This document shows, in pieces, positions 32,840-40,933 of a DNA stretch of 46,420 nucleotides; within the stretch, counting starts at the first letter, position 1; each line of letters begins with the position of its first letter. The notes under the pieces are model-generated. The model saw only the letters and a program-made list of their open reading frames with translations, did not search any database and was not told the DNA's origin. Where the stretch lies: assembly GCA_003612285.1 (NCBI GenBank), contig RAYE01000049.1:1-46420 (forward strand). The letters run 5' to 3'. The stretch comes from a bacterium D16-51. Its GTDB lineage: Bacteria; Bacillota; Clostridia; Lachnospirales; Lachnospiraceae. Position numbers and translations under genes: made by a program.

Positions 32840-33058
32840 TTACATCGTTTTCATAAGGTCGAGCAGAAGTTTTTTCTGTTCATCGGTAAGCGGATTCCAT
32901 CTGGAAAACAGGATGCGCTGCTCATCGGTCAGTTGCACCGGCTCATTCCCTTCAGCAAAGAACTGCGCCAAAGTTATCGTCCATATTCTCTGCACCAGCT
33001 CTCTCCGTTGCCGATAGCAGACTGTCCTCTGATAAGGGTTGTAAAGTGTTGGTGTGGA
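32840..33058 (-). pseudogene. Unidentified accessory ORF without start codon
   Basis: Directly after the tnpW stop and in the same frame, 72 codons stay open: they read TPTLYNPYQRTVCYRQRREL early and end TDEQKKLLLDLMKTM. The composition is protein-like and the end looks like a small helical domain. No ATG is present; a GTG near 33000 is the only likely start. It may be the remains of a small gene of the same transposable element as tnpW. The rest of 32453-32839 shows nothing I can support. Confidence 0.4.
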
Positions 33059-33232
33059 TTATTTCTGATTCTTTTCAAGGCACTCATTGATAATCAGATT
33101 TTGTACTCTGTCCTTAAAGGCTTTATCAGTGTCTTTACTGAAATGTACCTTGACGGTGTAAGTAGTGTTCCCTAACTTTCGTTTGAAGCTGTGGGACTGT
33201 TGCTCGTTTTTAGTTTCTTCCATATGTGCCAT
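33059..33232 (-). CDS. tnpW: TnpW-family transposon protein
   Basis: A protein of 57 residues. The core HSFKRKLGNTTYTVKVHFSK followed by a helix with LIINECLEK is typical of TnpW, a small accessory protein of Tn4451-like mobilisable elements. AGGAG lies eight bases before the ATG at 33232. Function in the element is not established. It is isolated from its usual partners tnpV and tnpX, which supports a decayed element; a serine-recombinase tail is found 4 kb away. Confidence 0.72.
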   Translation of the reverse strand: MAHMEETKNEQQSHSFKRKLGNTTYTVKVHFSKDTDKAFKDRVQNLIINECLEKNQK

Positions 33233-33350
33233 ACTCTTTGCTCCTTTATATAAAAATAGAGCGCATAGATTGGTTCTATACACTCTGACGCTATATTACT
33301 TATTCAGTTCTGATTGTGGGAATGGTTGTTTAAATACACAGGAATTTGTA

Positions 33351-34091
33351 TCAGCTTTGCAGATATTCAATCAGCTTATTTGCATATTCATCGCTATGCT
33401 CGTGTAAATACTGCCCATGTCCCATATATTCAATCTCAATATCTATTATAGCGGGCAGATATTTCTTTAACAAAGTAACACTCTTCTTTGGATATTGCTC
33501 ATTTGAGCCTCTCCAGGACAAAATAACCCCCTTGTAATTTCTTATACTTTCAGGAATATGATACCTATACACAAATTCACACGCATTTTTTATAGTATTT
33601 GAGGTAATGCCCGTATAAAGCATTTCGATAATACTGTTGTTATCTTTTCCCATAACGGCGTCCATCATAAATTTGGGGATTGCTTTTCCGTTTTGAATCC
33701 GCTTGATCGCTTTGCAGAACATATATTCATATGGCTTTGTCAACAGGCCCATCTTTGTCAGAAACGCCGCATCCAAATGTGTTTTAGCAACATTAACATT
33801 GCCCCTTCCAATAATTTCAACAGCCATTGTTGCTCCCATAGAAAATCCAGACAGACAATATAAATTACCAGATAGATTATTTATTATGTAATTTTCTATC
33901 TCGTCACAATTGTCCTTAAGACTGACAAGTTTATCTGTTCTTTCACTGTGACCATCCACTTCTGCCAATATCACATAATAATCTAACAAATATTTTAAAA
34001 TTGGTTCATAGCAAAGCATTGCTGTGGAAGCCATTCCATGTATAAATAGTATTGACTTATTATTTTTATCGCCAAAACATAAAAAATTCAT
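33351..34091 (-). CDS. Alpha/beta hydrolase
   Basis: A cytosolic protein of 246 residues with the alpha/beta hydrolase fold. It shows the oxyanion segment SILFIHGMAST, the nucleophile elbow SGFSMGATMAVEI and the late His in YMGHGQYLHEH. The start at 34091 is chosen because GGAGG lies eight bases upstream; the ATG at 34106 contains that site. It lies between tnpW and the HTH gene of the mosaic, so it is probably cargo. The substrate is unknown. Confidence 0.85.
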   Translation of the reverse strand: MNFLCFGDKNNKSILFIHGMASTAMLCYEPILKYLLDYYVILAEVDGHSERTDKLVSLKDNCDEIENYIINNLSGNLYCLSGFSMGATMAVEIIGRGNVNVAKTHLDAAFLTKMGLLTKPYEYMFCKAIKRIQNGKAIPKFMMDAVMGKDNNSIIEMLYTGITSNTIKNACEFVYRYHIPESIRNYKGVILSWRGSNEQYPKKSVTLLKKYLPAIIDIEIEYMGHGQYLHEHSDEYANKLIEYLQS

Positions 34092-34166
34092 AACACTATC
34101 CTCCATAAATGCCGATTTGTCGTTGTTTTATTATATATCCGATTTTTCAAAAATAAAAGCAAATTC

Positions 34167-34379
34167 TTATACTTCCTGTTCATCAAAACGGAACTTGAAC
34201 AATGCGGCAACAAGCCGGGATTTTATGCTGTCCTCGGTATCCCTGTCGATATGCCCGTTTTCAATGGCGGCAATTCGGATTCGCTTGCTGTAATGCCGTA
34301 AAACCTCGTCCACGGCTTCCGGCTCGCCAATGGTCGCCCGGACAATCGTTTCATAGGGCAAAAGGTTCGGATTCCCCAT
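34167..34379 (-). CDS. HTH_16-like helix-turn-helix protein of a Tn916-type element
   Basis: A 70-residue protein. YETIVRATIGEPEAVDEVLRHYSKRI and DTEDSIKSRLVAALFKFRFD match the small helix-turn-helix proteins found next to the sigma-like gene in Tn916-related elements. GGAGGTG lies before the ATG. It overlaps the end of the broken sigma-factor gene as in intact elements. Likely intact, but without its element. Confidence 0.8.
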   Translation of the reverse strand: MGNPNLLPYETIVRATIGEPEAVDEVLRHYSKRIRIAAIENGHIDRDTEDSIKSRLVAALFKFRFDEQEV

Positions 34380-34726
34380 GTGAAAGCACCTCCATTTTCC
34401 GTTGCAAGAGTTTTAACATCCTGCGGATTTGATACCCGGTCGTACTCCGGCAGAGATAACAGGGCGGCGGCAAGCTCCCCTTTGGTGAGGATAACTGTCT
34501 GACCGCATATCGTAACGGGGTATTCTTCATAGGGTACTTCAAAATATTTGTCTGTTGTGCCTAAAGGGTAAAACTTTTCTTCTGTGAGGTATTCAAGGGA
34601 TATTTCTTTTTGCCGCCGCCTGCTCCTGTCACGCCATGCGTTGATAACCGCAAAGCGTATGACAGTCTTACAATAGCCGTTGAACATATACATGATGTGC
34701 TTTCTGTATGCTTCTGCGCAAGGCAT
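34351..34726 (-). pseudogene. Broken sigma-70-like gene of a Tn916-type element (copy A)
   Basis: The first 90 residues are well preserved (MYMFNGYCKTVIRFAVINAWRD, then EISLEYLTEEKFYPL, then LLSLPEYDR). The frame then leaves the family, while the end of the gene (LLQRKMEVLSHGES) continues in another frame 30-40 bases on. The intact family has a sigma region 4 in this place. So an internal deletion with frameshift removed region 4. A ribosome binding site AGGGGAA is still present. Confidence 0.75.
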
Positions 34727-34864
34727 AAATAATTCCCCTTTTTCCCACATAGGGAAGTGCATGGTTTACAGTTGCATTTATAATTCGGAGAGCAGCAGGA
34801 GTTTAAATTGCTGCCCTTTGAAATTAAATAGAATTTAACAATGACGGTCGTTTCATTCACATAT

Positions 34865-34908
34865 AAAAAGCTAACAAACCTAAACTTTTACAAGTTTGTT
34901 AGCTTTTT
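34865..34908. terminator. Terminator after the accessory clpP
   Basis: Perfect 15-bp arms (34865-34879 and 34894-34908; AAAAAGCTAACAAAC and complement) around a 14-base loop, with T-runs on both strands. Confidence 0.92.
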
Positions 34909-34919
34909 ATTCTAACATT

Positions 34920-35510
34920 TCAACGCTTATCTATGATTTTATCAATTAACCCAAAATCCATTGCCTCTGTTGCTGACATATAATTATCGCGTTCTGTTGC
35001 AATGGCGATTTCCTCAATGCTTTTTCCAGTATTCCCTGCTAAAATAGAGTTTAGGCGTTCTTTGCTTTTTTGTATATGGTCGGATGTTATTTTTATATCT
35101 GTTGCCTGTCCTTGAATACCATTTCCATGAATTGCTGGCTGGTGTATCATTATTTCTGCGTTTGGCAAAGCGATACGTTTTCCTTTCGTTCCACCAGCTA
35201 ATAAAAAAGCTCCAAAGCTGGCGGCAAGACCAATACAAATAGTTGAAACATCACATTTTATATATTGCATTGTATCATAAATAGCAAAACCGGCTGATAC
35301 AGAACCTCCGGGACTGTTTATATATAACTGTATATCTTTTTCGGGGTCTTGTGCTTCTAAAAACAACATTTGAGCAATAATCAGACTGGCTGACATATCG
35401 CTTACTTCTTCCCCCAAAAAAACAATTCTGTCGGATAGTAGCCGTGAGAAAATATCGTAACTTCTTTCTCCACGGCTTGTCTGTTCAATAACATAAGGTA
35501 TCGTACTCAT
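34920..35510 (-). CDS. clpP: Accessory ATP-dependent Clp protease proteolytic subunit
   Basis: A 196-residue serine protease that forms the ClpP barrel and works with a ClpX/ClpC-type unfoldase. The catalytic triad is present: Ser98 in [14 protein letters not shown], His123 in IMIHQP, Asp175 in ERDNYMSA. It has the full length and no propeptide. It is not next to clpX or tig, as the housekeeping clpP normally is, but overlaps by four bases an AraC-type regulator inside a mosaic of mobile-element pieces. It is therefore probably a second, horizontally acquired ClpP. A strong terminator follows. Confidence 0.92.
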   Translation of the reverse strand: MSTIPYVIEQTSRGERSYDIFSRLLSDRIVFLGEEVSDMSASLIIAQMLFLEAQDPEKDIQLYINSPGGSVSAGFAIYDTMQYIKCDVSTICIGLAASFGAFLLAGGTKGKRIALPNAEIMIHQPAIHGNGIQGQATDIKITSDHIQKSKERLNSILAGNTGKSIEEIAIATERDNYMSATEAMDFGLIDKIIDKR

Positions 35511-35923
35511 GCAGCAATCTCCTTAATTTGTGTAATAAATTTGTAACTAGAGATATAAGAACAGCACAAAGAAATTCTGTTTTGTTTTGGCATAAAGATT
35601 CCCATATCCCTATAAATTTTAGGTGGATATAAATATATTTGTTTAAAGGCAAATGAAAATGATTGTTGTGTATCATATCCGGCTTCATACGCAATTTGCA
35701 TTATTGGTTTATCTGTTTTTACCAGCTTTTCAGCAGCAACAGTGAGCCTGCGGTTTTGTAAATATTTATACATGGTAATTCCTGTATACTCTGTAAAAAT
35801 GCGATTAAGATAGAATTTGGAATAACCAATATTTTTTGATATATTATCTAAGTTGATTTCTTTCTCTAAATTCTTCTCGATATAATCTATGACTTTTTTA
35901 ACAACTTCTTTTTGGACTTTCAT
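35507..35923 (-). CDS. AraC-type HTH regulator coupled to clpP
   Basis: A regulator of 138 residues. The first 105 hold two helix-turn-helix motifs: [26 protein letters not shown] and [32 protein letters not shown], as in MarA/SoxS-type short AraC proteins; no sensor domain precedes them. The last 25 residues are poorly conserved. AGGAGG lies upstream; ATG at 35926 is an equally possible start. The stop overlaps the clpP start (ATGA), so both are made from one message with a good promoter at 35955-35983. Confidence 0.88.
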   Translation of the reverse strand: MKVQKEVVKKVIDYIEKNLEKEINLDNISKNIGYSKFYLNRIFTEYTGITMYKYLQNRRLTVAAEKLVKTDKPIMQIAYEAGYDTQQSFSFAFKQIYLYPPKIYRDMGIFMPKQNRISLCCSYISSYKFITQIKEIAA

Positions 35924-35954
35924 CATATATCCTCCTAGACTTGTACTCTTATCT

Positions 35955-35983
35955 ATTATAGCAAGTTTAAATATACGTGTCTT
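35955..35983 (-). promoter_or_regulatory. Sigma-A promoter of the araC-clpP operon
   Basis: On the minus strand AAGACA (35978-35983) and TATAAT (35955-35960) are 17 bases apart, about 30 bases before the start codon. A palindromic AAATTTTAAAATTT lies further upstream near 36010. Confidence 0.75.
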
Positions 35984-36150
35984 AATAAAAAATGCTATTT
36001 TGGTACCAAATTTTAAAATTTATGCTCTTTGATACATTGTCAAGTGAAGAATTCATTCTTTTTGCTTTTTCATACACGGAATCTTGTAGATATTCTATAA
36101 ATGTGCTAAACTAAACGCAATAGCAAATCAGAATATAAGGAGAAATATAT

Positions 36151-36393
36151 ATGCGTATTTGGAAAATAGTATTTTCGGTTTTGACAGTTGCTTTTGGTTC
36201 TATTGGATTGATGAAATTACTGCCTTACGATATAACGTTACCTATTATGTTTGTGTTTATGGGATTAGTTATGTCATTAAATGCGAAAGAATGCTATGAT
36301 AAAAAATCGAAAAGAAATGCTGCTATTTTTGGCGGAGTAGCAATTTTTGTTTATGCAGTCACAGCATTTAATTTGGTTAGCCGATTGCTATAA
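36151..36393 (+). CDS. DUF3953-like small membrane protein
   Basis: An 80-residue protein with three hydrophobic segments (about 5-20, 28-45 and 57-78) separated by a charged loop NAKECYDKKSKRN. The pattern fits the DUF3953 family of Firmicutes. AAGGAG lies nine bases before the ATG. It is divergent from the araC-clpP operon and likely cotranscribed with the following acetyltransferase (24-base gap). Function unknown. Confidence 0.72.
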   Translation: MRIWKIVFSVLTVAFGSIGLMKLLPYDITLPIMFVFMGLVMSLNAKECYDKKSKRNAAIFGGVAIFVYAVTAFNLVSRLL

Positions 36394-36417
36394 ATTCAAA
36401 TTTGCGAGGAAAAATGT

Positions 36418-36903
36418 ATGATTAGAATAAGACCATATAAAGCTTCAGATGCAGATACAATATTATCGTGGTGTCAAAATGAAAAAGCATTTTATCAATG
36501 GACAGCAGGCATACTCGGTAATTATCCGATAACACAAAAGGAATTTTGCTTTGTTGAATCTCTAATGCCGTTTACTGCATTTGATGAAACAGGAATCGTT
36601 GGCTTTTTTACACTAAGAAATCCTGATGAATCATTGGATGAACTACGTTTTGGATTTGTTATTGTAAATCCTCACAAGAGAGGAAAAGGCTATGGAAAAG
36701 CTATGCTCCGGCTGGGTCTAAAATTTGTATTCGAAATATATGGAGCAAAAAAAGCATCATTGGGCGTTTTTGAGAATAATCTTCCGGCTTATTATTGTTA
36801 TAAAGCAGTCGGGTTTAGCGATACTGTTCTTGATACGACAGAAACATATTGTGTTCTAGGTGAAGAATGGAAGTGCAGAGAATTGATTATGGAAAATAGA
36901 TAA
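36418..36903 (+). CDS. GNAT-family N-acetyltransferase
   Basis: A 161-residue GNAT with acetyl-CoA motif VIVNPHKRGKGYGKAMLRLGLKFVFE and the downstream ASLGVFENNLPAYYCYKAVGF. The N-terminus MIRIRPYKASDADTILSWCQNEKAFYQW is close to a common clostridial subgroup often annotated as RimJ/RimL-like. AGGAAAAATGT precedes the ATG. Substrate unknown; probably mobile cargo. Confidence 0.88.
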   Translation: MIRIRPYKASDADTILSWCQNEKAFYQWTAGILGNYPITQKEFCFVESLMPFTAFDETGIVGFFTLRNPDESLDELRFGFVIVNPHKRGKGYGKAMLRLGLKFVFEIYGAKKASLGVFENNLPAYYCYKAVGFSDTVLDTTETYCVLGEEWKCRELIMENR

Positions 36904-36977
36904 ATCCCAGCTTGCCACCAACCCCAAAAAAGGCAACCGCTCCCCTCAAAGCGTCTGCCTTTTCCTGTCCCCGTCCT

Positions 36978-37178
36978 TCTACTCGTTACTGAAAACCTCT
37001 GCCATCATCTTTGCCCCAGCTTAAAACCGTCAATGAACATTTCCGAGAACTCAAACGGGATTACGTCAAGCTGTTCGTCCATGATTTTAATGAACTGCTC
37101 ATCAAGGGGCGGCTTCAGCTTAGCCAGTAACTCAATAAAGTCCTCGTAGTGGTGGTAATTCCCCTGATGGATGCCTTA
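36978..37178 (-). pseudogene. Frameshifted DUF6809-like element protein (C-terminal part)
   Basis: The minus strand encodes GIHQGNYHHYEDFIELLAKL then FEFSEMFIDGFKLGQ, after which a one-base loss would restore MMAEVFSNE and a stop. The IDGFKLG...MMAEVF end is typical of small proteins found with the sigma and HTH genes of Tn916-like elements. No start codon is present at the left. A decayed fragment. Confidence 0.55.
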
Positions 37179-37189
37179 GACCACTTCCA

Positions 37190-37375
37190 TTATTCTGTTA
37201 CCGCCGGTATCTTCCCGACAAAGTTATAAATGATTTTGATTTCCTGAAATTTCTCCCCGTCAGCCTTTTTCACCTCACTCACCAGAATCCGGCTGATAAG
37301 GCGGTTTAAGATACCTTCGTCCAGTTCCCGGACTGCGGCGTACTGCCGGATTTTCCGGATAAAGGTGCGGACATC
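37190..37375 (-). pseudogene. C-terminal remnant of a large serine recombinase
   Basis: The segment VRTFIRKIRQYAAVRELDEG followed by ILNRLISRILV and IKIIYNFVGKI matches the end (DUF4368 region) of TnpX-type serine recombinases. The catalytic domain and zinc-ribbon are missing; the frame upstream (37376-37447) is unrelated. It indicates that a Tn4451-like element once sat here. Confidence 0.72.
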
Positions 37376-37511
37376 GCTTTTCTGCGCATTGGAGCGGCCC
37401 AGGGCTGGCAAAGAAGCGGAGCGAACCGCATAAGGGCTAAAAAGCAAGGGCGCATTGTGGAAAATGGAAGCCTATTATATTATGACAGTTGGGAAAAGGT
37501 GCAACTTCTTT

Positions 37512-37701
37512 ATCAACATTGCAGGAGTTTGGAATGGTGCAGAAAGAGCAGTTTGAAGGATATCCGCTAAAAGTGGAATATTCGCTTACAGAGAAGGGTA
37601 AGCGAATGTTAAATGTTATTGTTACCATGCAGGAAATTGGGATTGAATTGATGAAAGAGGACGGAAAGGAAGAATTTTTGAAAAATAAAGGATTGGTATA
37701 G
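37512..37701 (+). pseudogene. C-terminal remnant of an HxlR-type regulator
   Basis: LQEFGMVQKEQFEGYPLKVE followed by YSLTEKGKRML is the wing and C-terminal helix of the HxlR winged-helix family. The recognition helix and N-terminus are absent, and the upstream sequence is unrelated. A truncated copy joined to the recombinase remnant at about 37440-37510. Confidence 0.68.
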
Positions 37702-37783
37702 ATACATACAAAAAAAGTGTGTAATGTACAAATAAATCTCTCCCTGTTAGAATGAAAATAAAAACGGGAGGGGTTTTTAAGCG

Positions 37784-38021
37784 ATGAAAGATTCAGAACA
37801 AACAATAGGAAATTTAGTAGATAAATCCAGCACAGCTTTTATTAGTTATGTTGACAAACAAGGAATACACATGTATTCTTTCAATGGTTTCTGCAAAGTC
37901 GTCATACGCTATGCTGCTATCAACGCATGGCGCGACAGGAACAGGCGGCGGCAAAGAGAAATATCCTTTGAATACCTCACAGAAGAAAAGTTCTACCCTC
38001 TAAGCACATCAGACAAATATC
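37784..38021 (+). pseudogene. Truncated sigma-70-like gene of a Tn916-type element (copy B)
   Basis: The product resembles copy A at 34351: MYSFNGFCKVVIRYAAINAWR, then EISFEYLTEEKFYPLSTSDKY. At about 38022 the homology stops and the frame runs into sequence that is coding on the other strand (DUF5348-like). Region 4 is absent. The 5' part has a start and a GGGAGG site, so a short fusion peptide could still be made. Confidence 0.7.
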
Positions 38022-38149
38022 TCAAATTTGCCGCCTGCGAACACGTCAAAACATTCGCCGCAATGCAAGCCGCCGTTGTAGTCATTCAGCCCAAAGCGAA
38101 TATCATAGCGTCCGCTTTTTTTGTCAAAAATCAATGCTCCCTGCTTCAT
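38022..38149 (-). pseudogene. N-terminal fragment of a DUF5348 protein
   Basis: From an ATG at 38147-38149 the minus strand reads MKQGALIFDKKSGRYDIRFG then LNDYNGGLHCGECFDVF, the conserved start of DUF5348 proteins of conjugative elements. It is cut at the junction with sigma copy B. Its start overlaps the preceding stop (ATGA). Confidence 0.7.
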
Positions 38150-38349
38150 AAGGTGTCGTCCTCCCTTTCCTGTGATAAAAATGCGCCCTCTGCCATATCG
38201 TGTGCGACAAGGGCGGTATAATAGCTGTCAATGGTGTTTGGTGCGTTAAAAAGAACCGCAAGCAGATACTTCTTGATGTTGCGTATCTTGGTTGTGTTTT
38301 GGTGCATACAGTCAATCACAAACTGAATATGGCTGCTGTTCAGTTTCAT
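38146..38349 (-). pseudogene. C-terminal fragment of a replication initiator (DUF6017-like)
   Basis: The 67-residue frame contains LNSSHIQFVIDCMHQNTTKI and RNIKKYLLAVLFNAPNTIDS then YYTALVAHDM. This is the conserved end of RepA_N-type initiators with a DUF6017 domain from Tn916-like conjugative elements. The N-terminal initiator domain is missing. Confidence 0.7.
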
Positions 38350-38664
38350 ATATAGGCTTGTCCTGTGTTGGATTTTCCAATGCAGGCTTTGGCAGTACTG
38401 GAAATTTGAGTAAAAAAATAGACGCTCATGTTTGAACGTCTATCCGAAAATTGATATTGGGGTCTTTAGTGTTTTGGGGTATAATTTGGGTAAATCTGAA
38501 TGTGCTTCATTGCATTTTTATTGCATTATTTTTCTTTTTTATAGTGGTTTATAGGTTCTAATTTTTTTTAAAATGCCTTAAAATCAACGATTTTTGCTTA
38601 TAACCGTTACTGTCGGTCTGGAGTTCGAATAGCAACCATGTCGGAGGACATGGCCCTATGATAT
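38350..38664. other. Intergenic edge of the mosaic region
   Basis: No gene is seen. It holds ATAGACG/CGTCTAT arms (38421-38451 region) and CCATGTC-GGAG-GACATGG near 38637-38654. A segment with GGTCTGGAGTTCGAATAG around 38613-38632 resembles a tRNA T-arm, but no tRNA can be folded; it may be an old attachment-site footprint. Confidence 0.4.
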
Positions 38665-39222
38665 TTAACATGATACTTCCTGTAATAACCATTGCAGCAG
38701 CATAATGTGATACTCTTCGTCCTTAATAATCCTTGCCAGTACAGCATTAACGCAGTCGTCGCAGATTGCTTTCATATGCATGCGGTATTGCCTGATTGCT
38801 GCTTTTTCAGATTCTATATCTGCTAAAAGCATTTTTTTTGTGTTTTCCGGGATTGTCAGGTATTCAGGCGACCACATGTGCTGTTTTCCATCGCGGTGAT
38901 GGGCGGAAAAGTCAAGCTTGCCGCCCAGTAAGCAGATTAATTCCCCTAATTTTTGCAAATGCATCATTTCTGCCATTGCAATTCCCAATAAGGTTTTCGC
39001 AATAGGGCATTTTTCATAGGACAGGCGGTTTTCGTTGTTAATGTACTGCGTAATTGCAGACAGTTCTGAGACAGCCCCGCAATAGTCGATTTGGAGCAGG
39101 CCGGCATAGGAAAGGTTTCGTTCCCTTACCTGGATCGGCGGGTAGGGCAGCGCTGCCATAATTGGGCTGGTTCCGGCAAAGTTACAGTTGTTTGTCAGTG
39201 TTTTAGCTTTTTCATCCATCAT
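38665..39222 (-). CDS. Ferritin-like diiron-type protein
   Basis: A four-helix protein of 185 residues. Candidate metal ligands recur in pairs: AVSELSA, AEMMHLQ, IESEKAA and KDEEYHIML, i.e. two E-x-x-H motifs plus two single Glu, as in the ferritin/rubrerythrin/Mn-catalase superfamily. An N-terminal segment with PYPPIQVRE is also found in clostridial spore-coat-like manganese-catalase relatives. TCCTC (complement of GAGGA) lies five bases from the ATG at 39222. It might store iron, handle peroxide, or serve in the spore coat. Confidence 0.78.
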   Translation of the reverse strand: MMDEKAKTLTNNCNFAGTSPIMAALPYPPIQVRERNLSYAGLLQIDYCGAVSELSAITQYINNENRLSYEKCPIAKTLLGIAMAEMMHLQKLGELICLLGGKLDFSAHHRDGKQHMWSPEYLTIPENTKKMLLADIESEKAAIRQYRMHMKAICDDCVNAVLARIIKDEEYHIMLLQWLLQEVSC

Positions 39223-39270
39223 AATAATCCTCATTTCTGTATTTTTTTGTATTCTAAAGCTGATATAATA

Positions 39271-39462
39271 GTTACTATTCACGGCCGTTCTAATCACCAT
39301 GCGTAAAACCTGCCAGCAAAGCTGTCAGTCGCTGCTACAGCAGCTTATGTTTTACTTATGTTGTTTAGAACAGCCTTTACAGTCAATTTCTGAAAAAGCC
39401 AAAATCTTATGTGCAAGCATAACGATTTCAGCCTTTTTCAGAAATCGACCGTGAATAGTAAC
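39271..39462. mobile_element. Inverted-repeat-bounded intergenic element (192 bp)
   Basis: GTTACTATTCAC (39271-39282) and GTGAATAGTAAC (39451-39462) bound the segment as terminal inverted repeats. Inside, 39382-39449 forms a long hairpin: TTTCTGAAAAAG pairs with CTTTTTCAGAAA and the tip is TTATG-TGCAAG-CATAA. No gene is seen in the gap before udp. The ends belong to the dispersed family also at 22730 and 24401. Confidence 0.65.
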
Positions 39463-39591
39463 ATATAATAAGATATGAATGTTCTATGAAGGATGTGCCT
39501 GTTGACCTGGCTGTTTAATTATGATAAGTTTAAATCATGATGAAATAGCAAGGCGTGTTAAGAAGCATTTCAGGCCAAAGGGAGGAGCGTT

Positions 39592-40371
39592 ATGAAAAAT
39601 TATTCAGAGGATGAAAGCAGGCAGTACCATATCCAGGTGGCAAATGGGGAAATTGGCAGATATGTGATTTTGCCGGGAGATCCCAAAAGATGTGAAAAGA
39701 TAGCGCGGTACTTTGATAATCCAGTATTGATTGCTGATAATAGGGAATATGTAACGTATACAGGGACATTGGACGGGGTAAAAGTCAGTGTAACTTCGAC
39801 CGGCATAGGAGGGCCGTCTGCGGCGATTGCAATGGAGGAACTTTGCCGGTGCGGGGCAGATACGTTTATCAGGATTGGGACATGTGGGGGTATGCAGCCG
39901 GAAGTAAAAAGCGGTGATGTTGTTATAGCTACCGGGGCAATCCGGATGGAGGGCACAAGCAGGGAATATGCGCCAATTGAATTTCCGGCAGTACCGGACC
40001 TGGCTGTCACAAATGCTCTGGCGTCTGCGGCAGGAACGAAAGGTTTTCCATTTCATACAGGCGTGGTGCAGAGTAAAGATTCCTTTTATGGGCAGCATGA
40101 GCCGGAAACGAAGCCGGTAAGCTATGAGCTGGTAAATAAGTGGGAAGCATGGAAGAGGCTTGGCTGCCTGGCGTCTGAGATGGAATCTGCGGCGCTTTTT
40201 GTGGTGGCAAACTACCTTCATGTCAGGGCTGGGGCATGTTACCTGGTAGTTGCAAACCAGGAAAGGGAGAAGCTTGGACTTGAAAACCCCGTTGCACATA
40301 ACACAGATATGGCAGTCCAAGTTGCAGTTGAGGCGGTTTGCAGGTTAATCCGAGAGCGTAATGGAAAATGA
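39592..40371 (+). CDS. udp: Uridine phosphorylase
   Basis: A 259-residue cytosolic nucleoside phosphorylase converting uridine and phosphate to uracil and ribose 1-phosphate. Visible motifs are [33 protein letters not shown] and [25 protein letters not shown] (phosphate and base site), then [14 protein letters not shown] for ribose binding. Length and motifs fit Udp better than purine nucleoside phosphorylase. GGAGG lies close before the ATG. It heads a salvage operon with cdd and deoB. Confidence 0.92.
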   Translation: MKNYSEDESRQYHIQVANGEIGRYVILPGDPKRCEKIARYFDNPVLIADNREYVTYTGTLDGVKVSVTSTGIGGPSAAIAMEELCRCGADTFIRIGTCGGMQPEVKSGDVVIATGAIRMEGTSREYAPIEFPAVPDLAVTNALASAAGTKGFPFHTGVVQSKDSFYGQHEPETKPVSYELVNKWEAWKRLGCLASEMESAALFVVANYLHVRAGACYLVVANQEREKLGLENPVAHNTDMAVQVAVEAVCRLIRERNGK

Positions 40372-40431
40372 ATTTATAAATACATTCGAAAGGCAGAGAA
40401 CGTAAAAAGGACAGAGAAGGGATAGGAAGCT

Positions 40432-40875
40432 ATGGGGTATCAGGAAATAGACAGGAAAATAGCAGAAAAAATGGCGGAACTTGCAATCGGGCAGCTTGCA
40501 TATTCTTATGCGCCCTATTCAGGGTTTAAGGTTGGCGCTGCACTAATGGCAGAAAATGGGAAATTATACACAGGCTGCAATATTGAAAATGCCGCCTATA
40601 CACCGACAAACTGTGCGGAACGGACGGCCTTTTTTAAAGCAGTCAGCGAGGGAGAGCGGGCATTTCGCGCTATCTGTATTGCCGGAGGGAAGGATGGCGT
40701 TTTAACAGGTTATACAGCTCCTTGCGGCGTATGCAGGCAGGTGATGATGGAGTTTTGTAACCCCGATACATTTCAAGTGATTTTGGCTGTCAGTAAGGAG
40801 CAGTATAAAATTTTTACCTTAAAAGAATTGCTTCCATTGGGATTTGGACCAGAAAATTTGTCATCAAAAGAATGA
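40432..40875 (+). CDS. cdd: Cytidine deaminase
   Basis: A 147-residue zinc enzyme that deaminates cytidine and deoxycytidine. It shows YAPYSGFKVGAAL, the catalytic TNCAERTAFFKA and the zinc-binding APCGVCRQVMMEF. Three Cys ligands indicate the tetrameric CDA type. It lies 60 bases after udp, so uridine formed here would feed directly into the phosphorylase. The stop codon is joined to a short copy of the dispersed repeat end (40878-40888). Confidence 0.94.
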   Translation: MGYQEIDRKIAEKMAELAIGQLAYSYAPYSGFKVGAALMAENGKLYTGCNIENAAYTPTNCAERTAFFKAVSEGERAFRAICIAGGKDGVLTGYTAPCGVCRQVMMEFCNPDTFQVILAVSKEQYKIFTLKELLPLGFGPENLSSKE

Positions 40876-40933
40876 CCGTGAATAGAACTATAGCATTATA
40901 AGGTTTAAACATAAAGGAATTGCAGGAGGTGGC

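Noticed and set aside
38605-38640. tRNA gene
   Set aside because: Only a T-arm-like string is present; no acceptor, D or anticodon arm can be paired.
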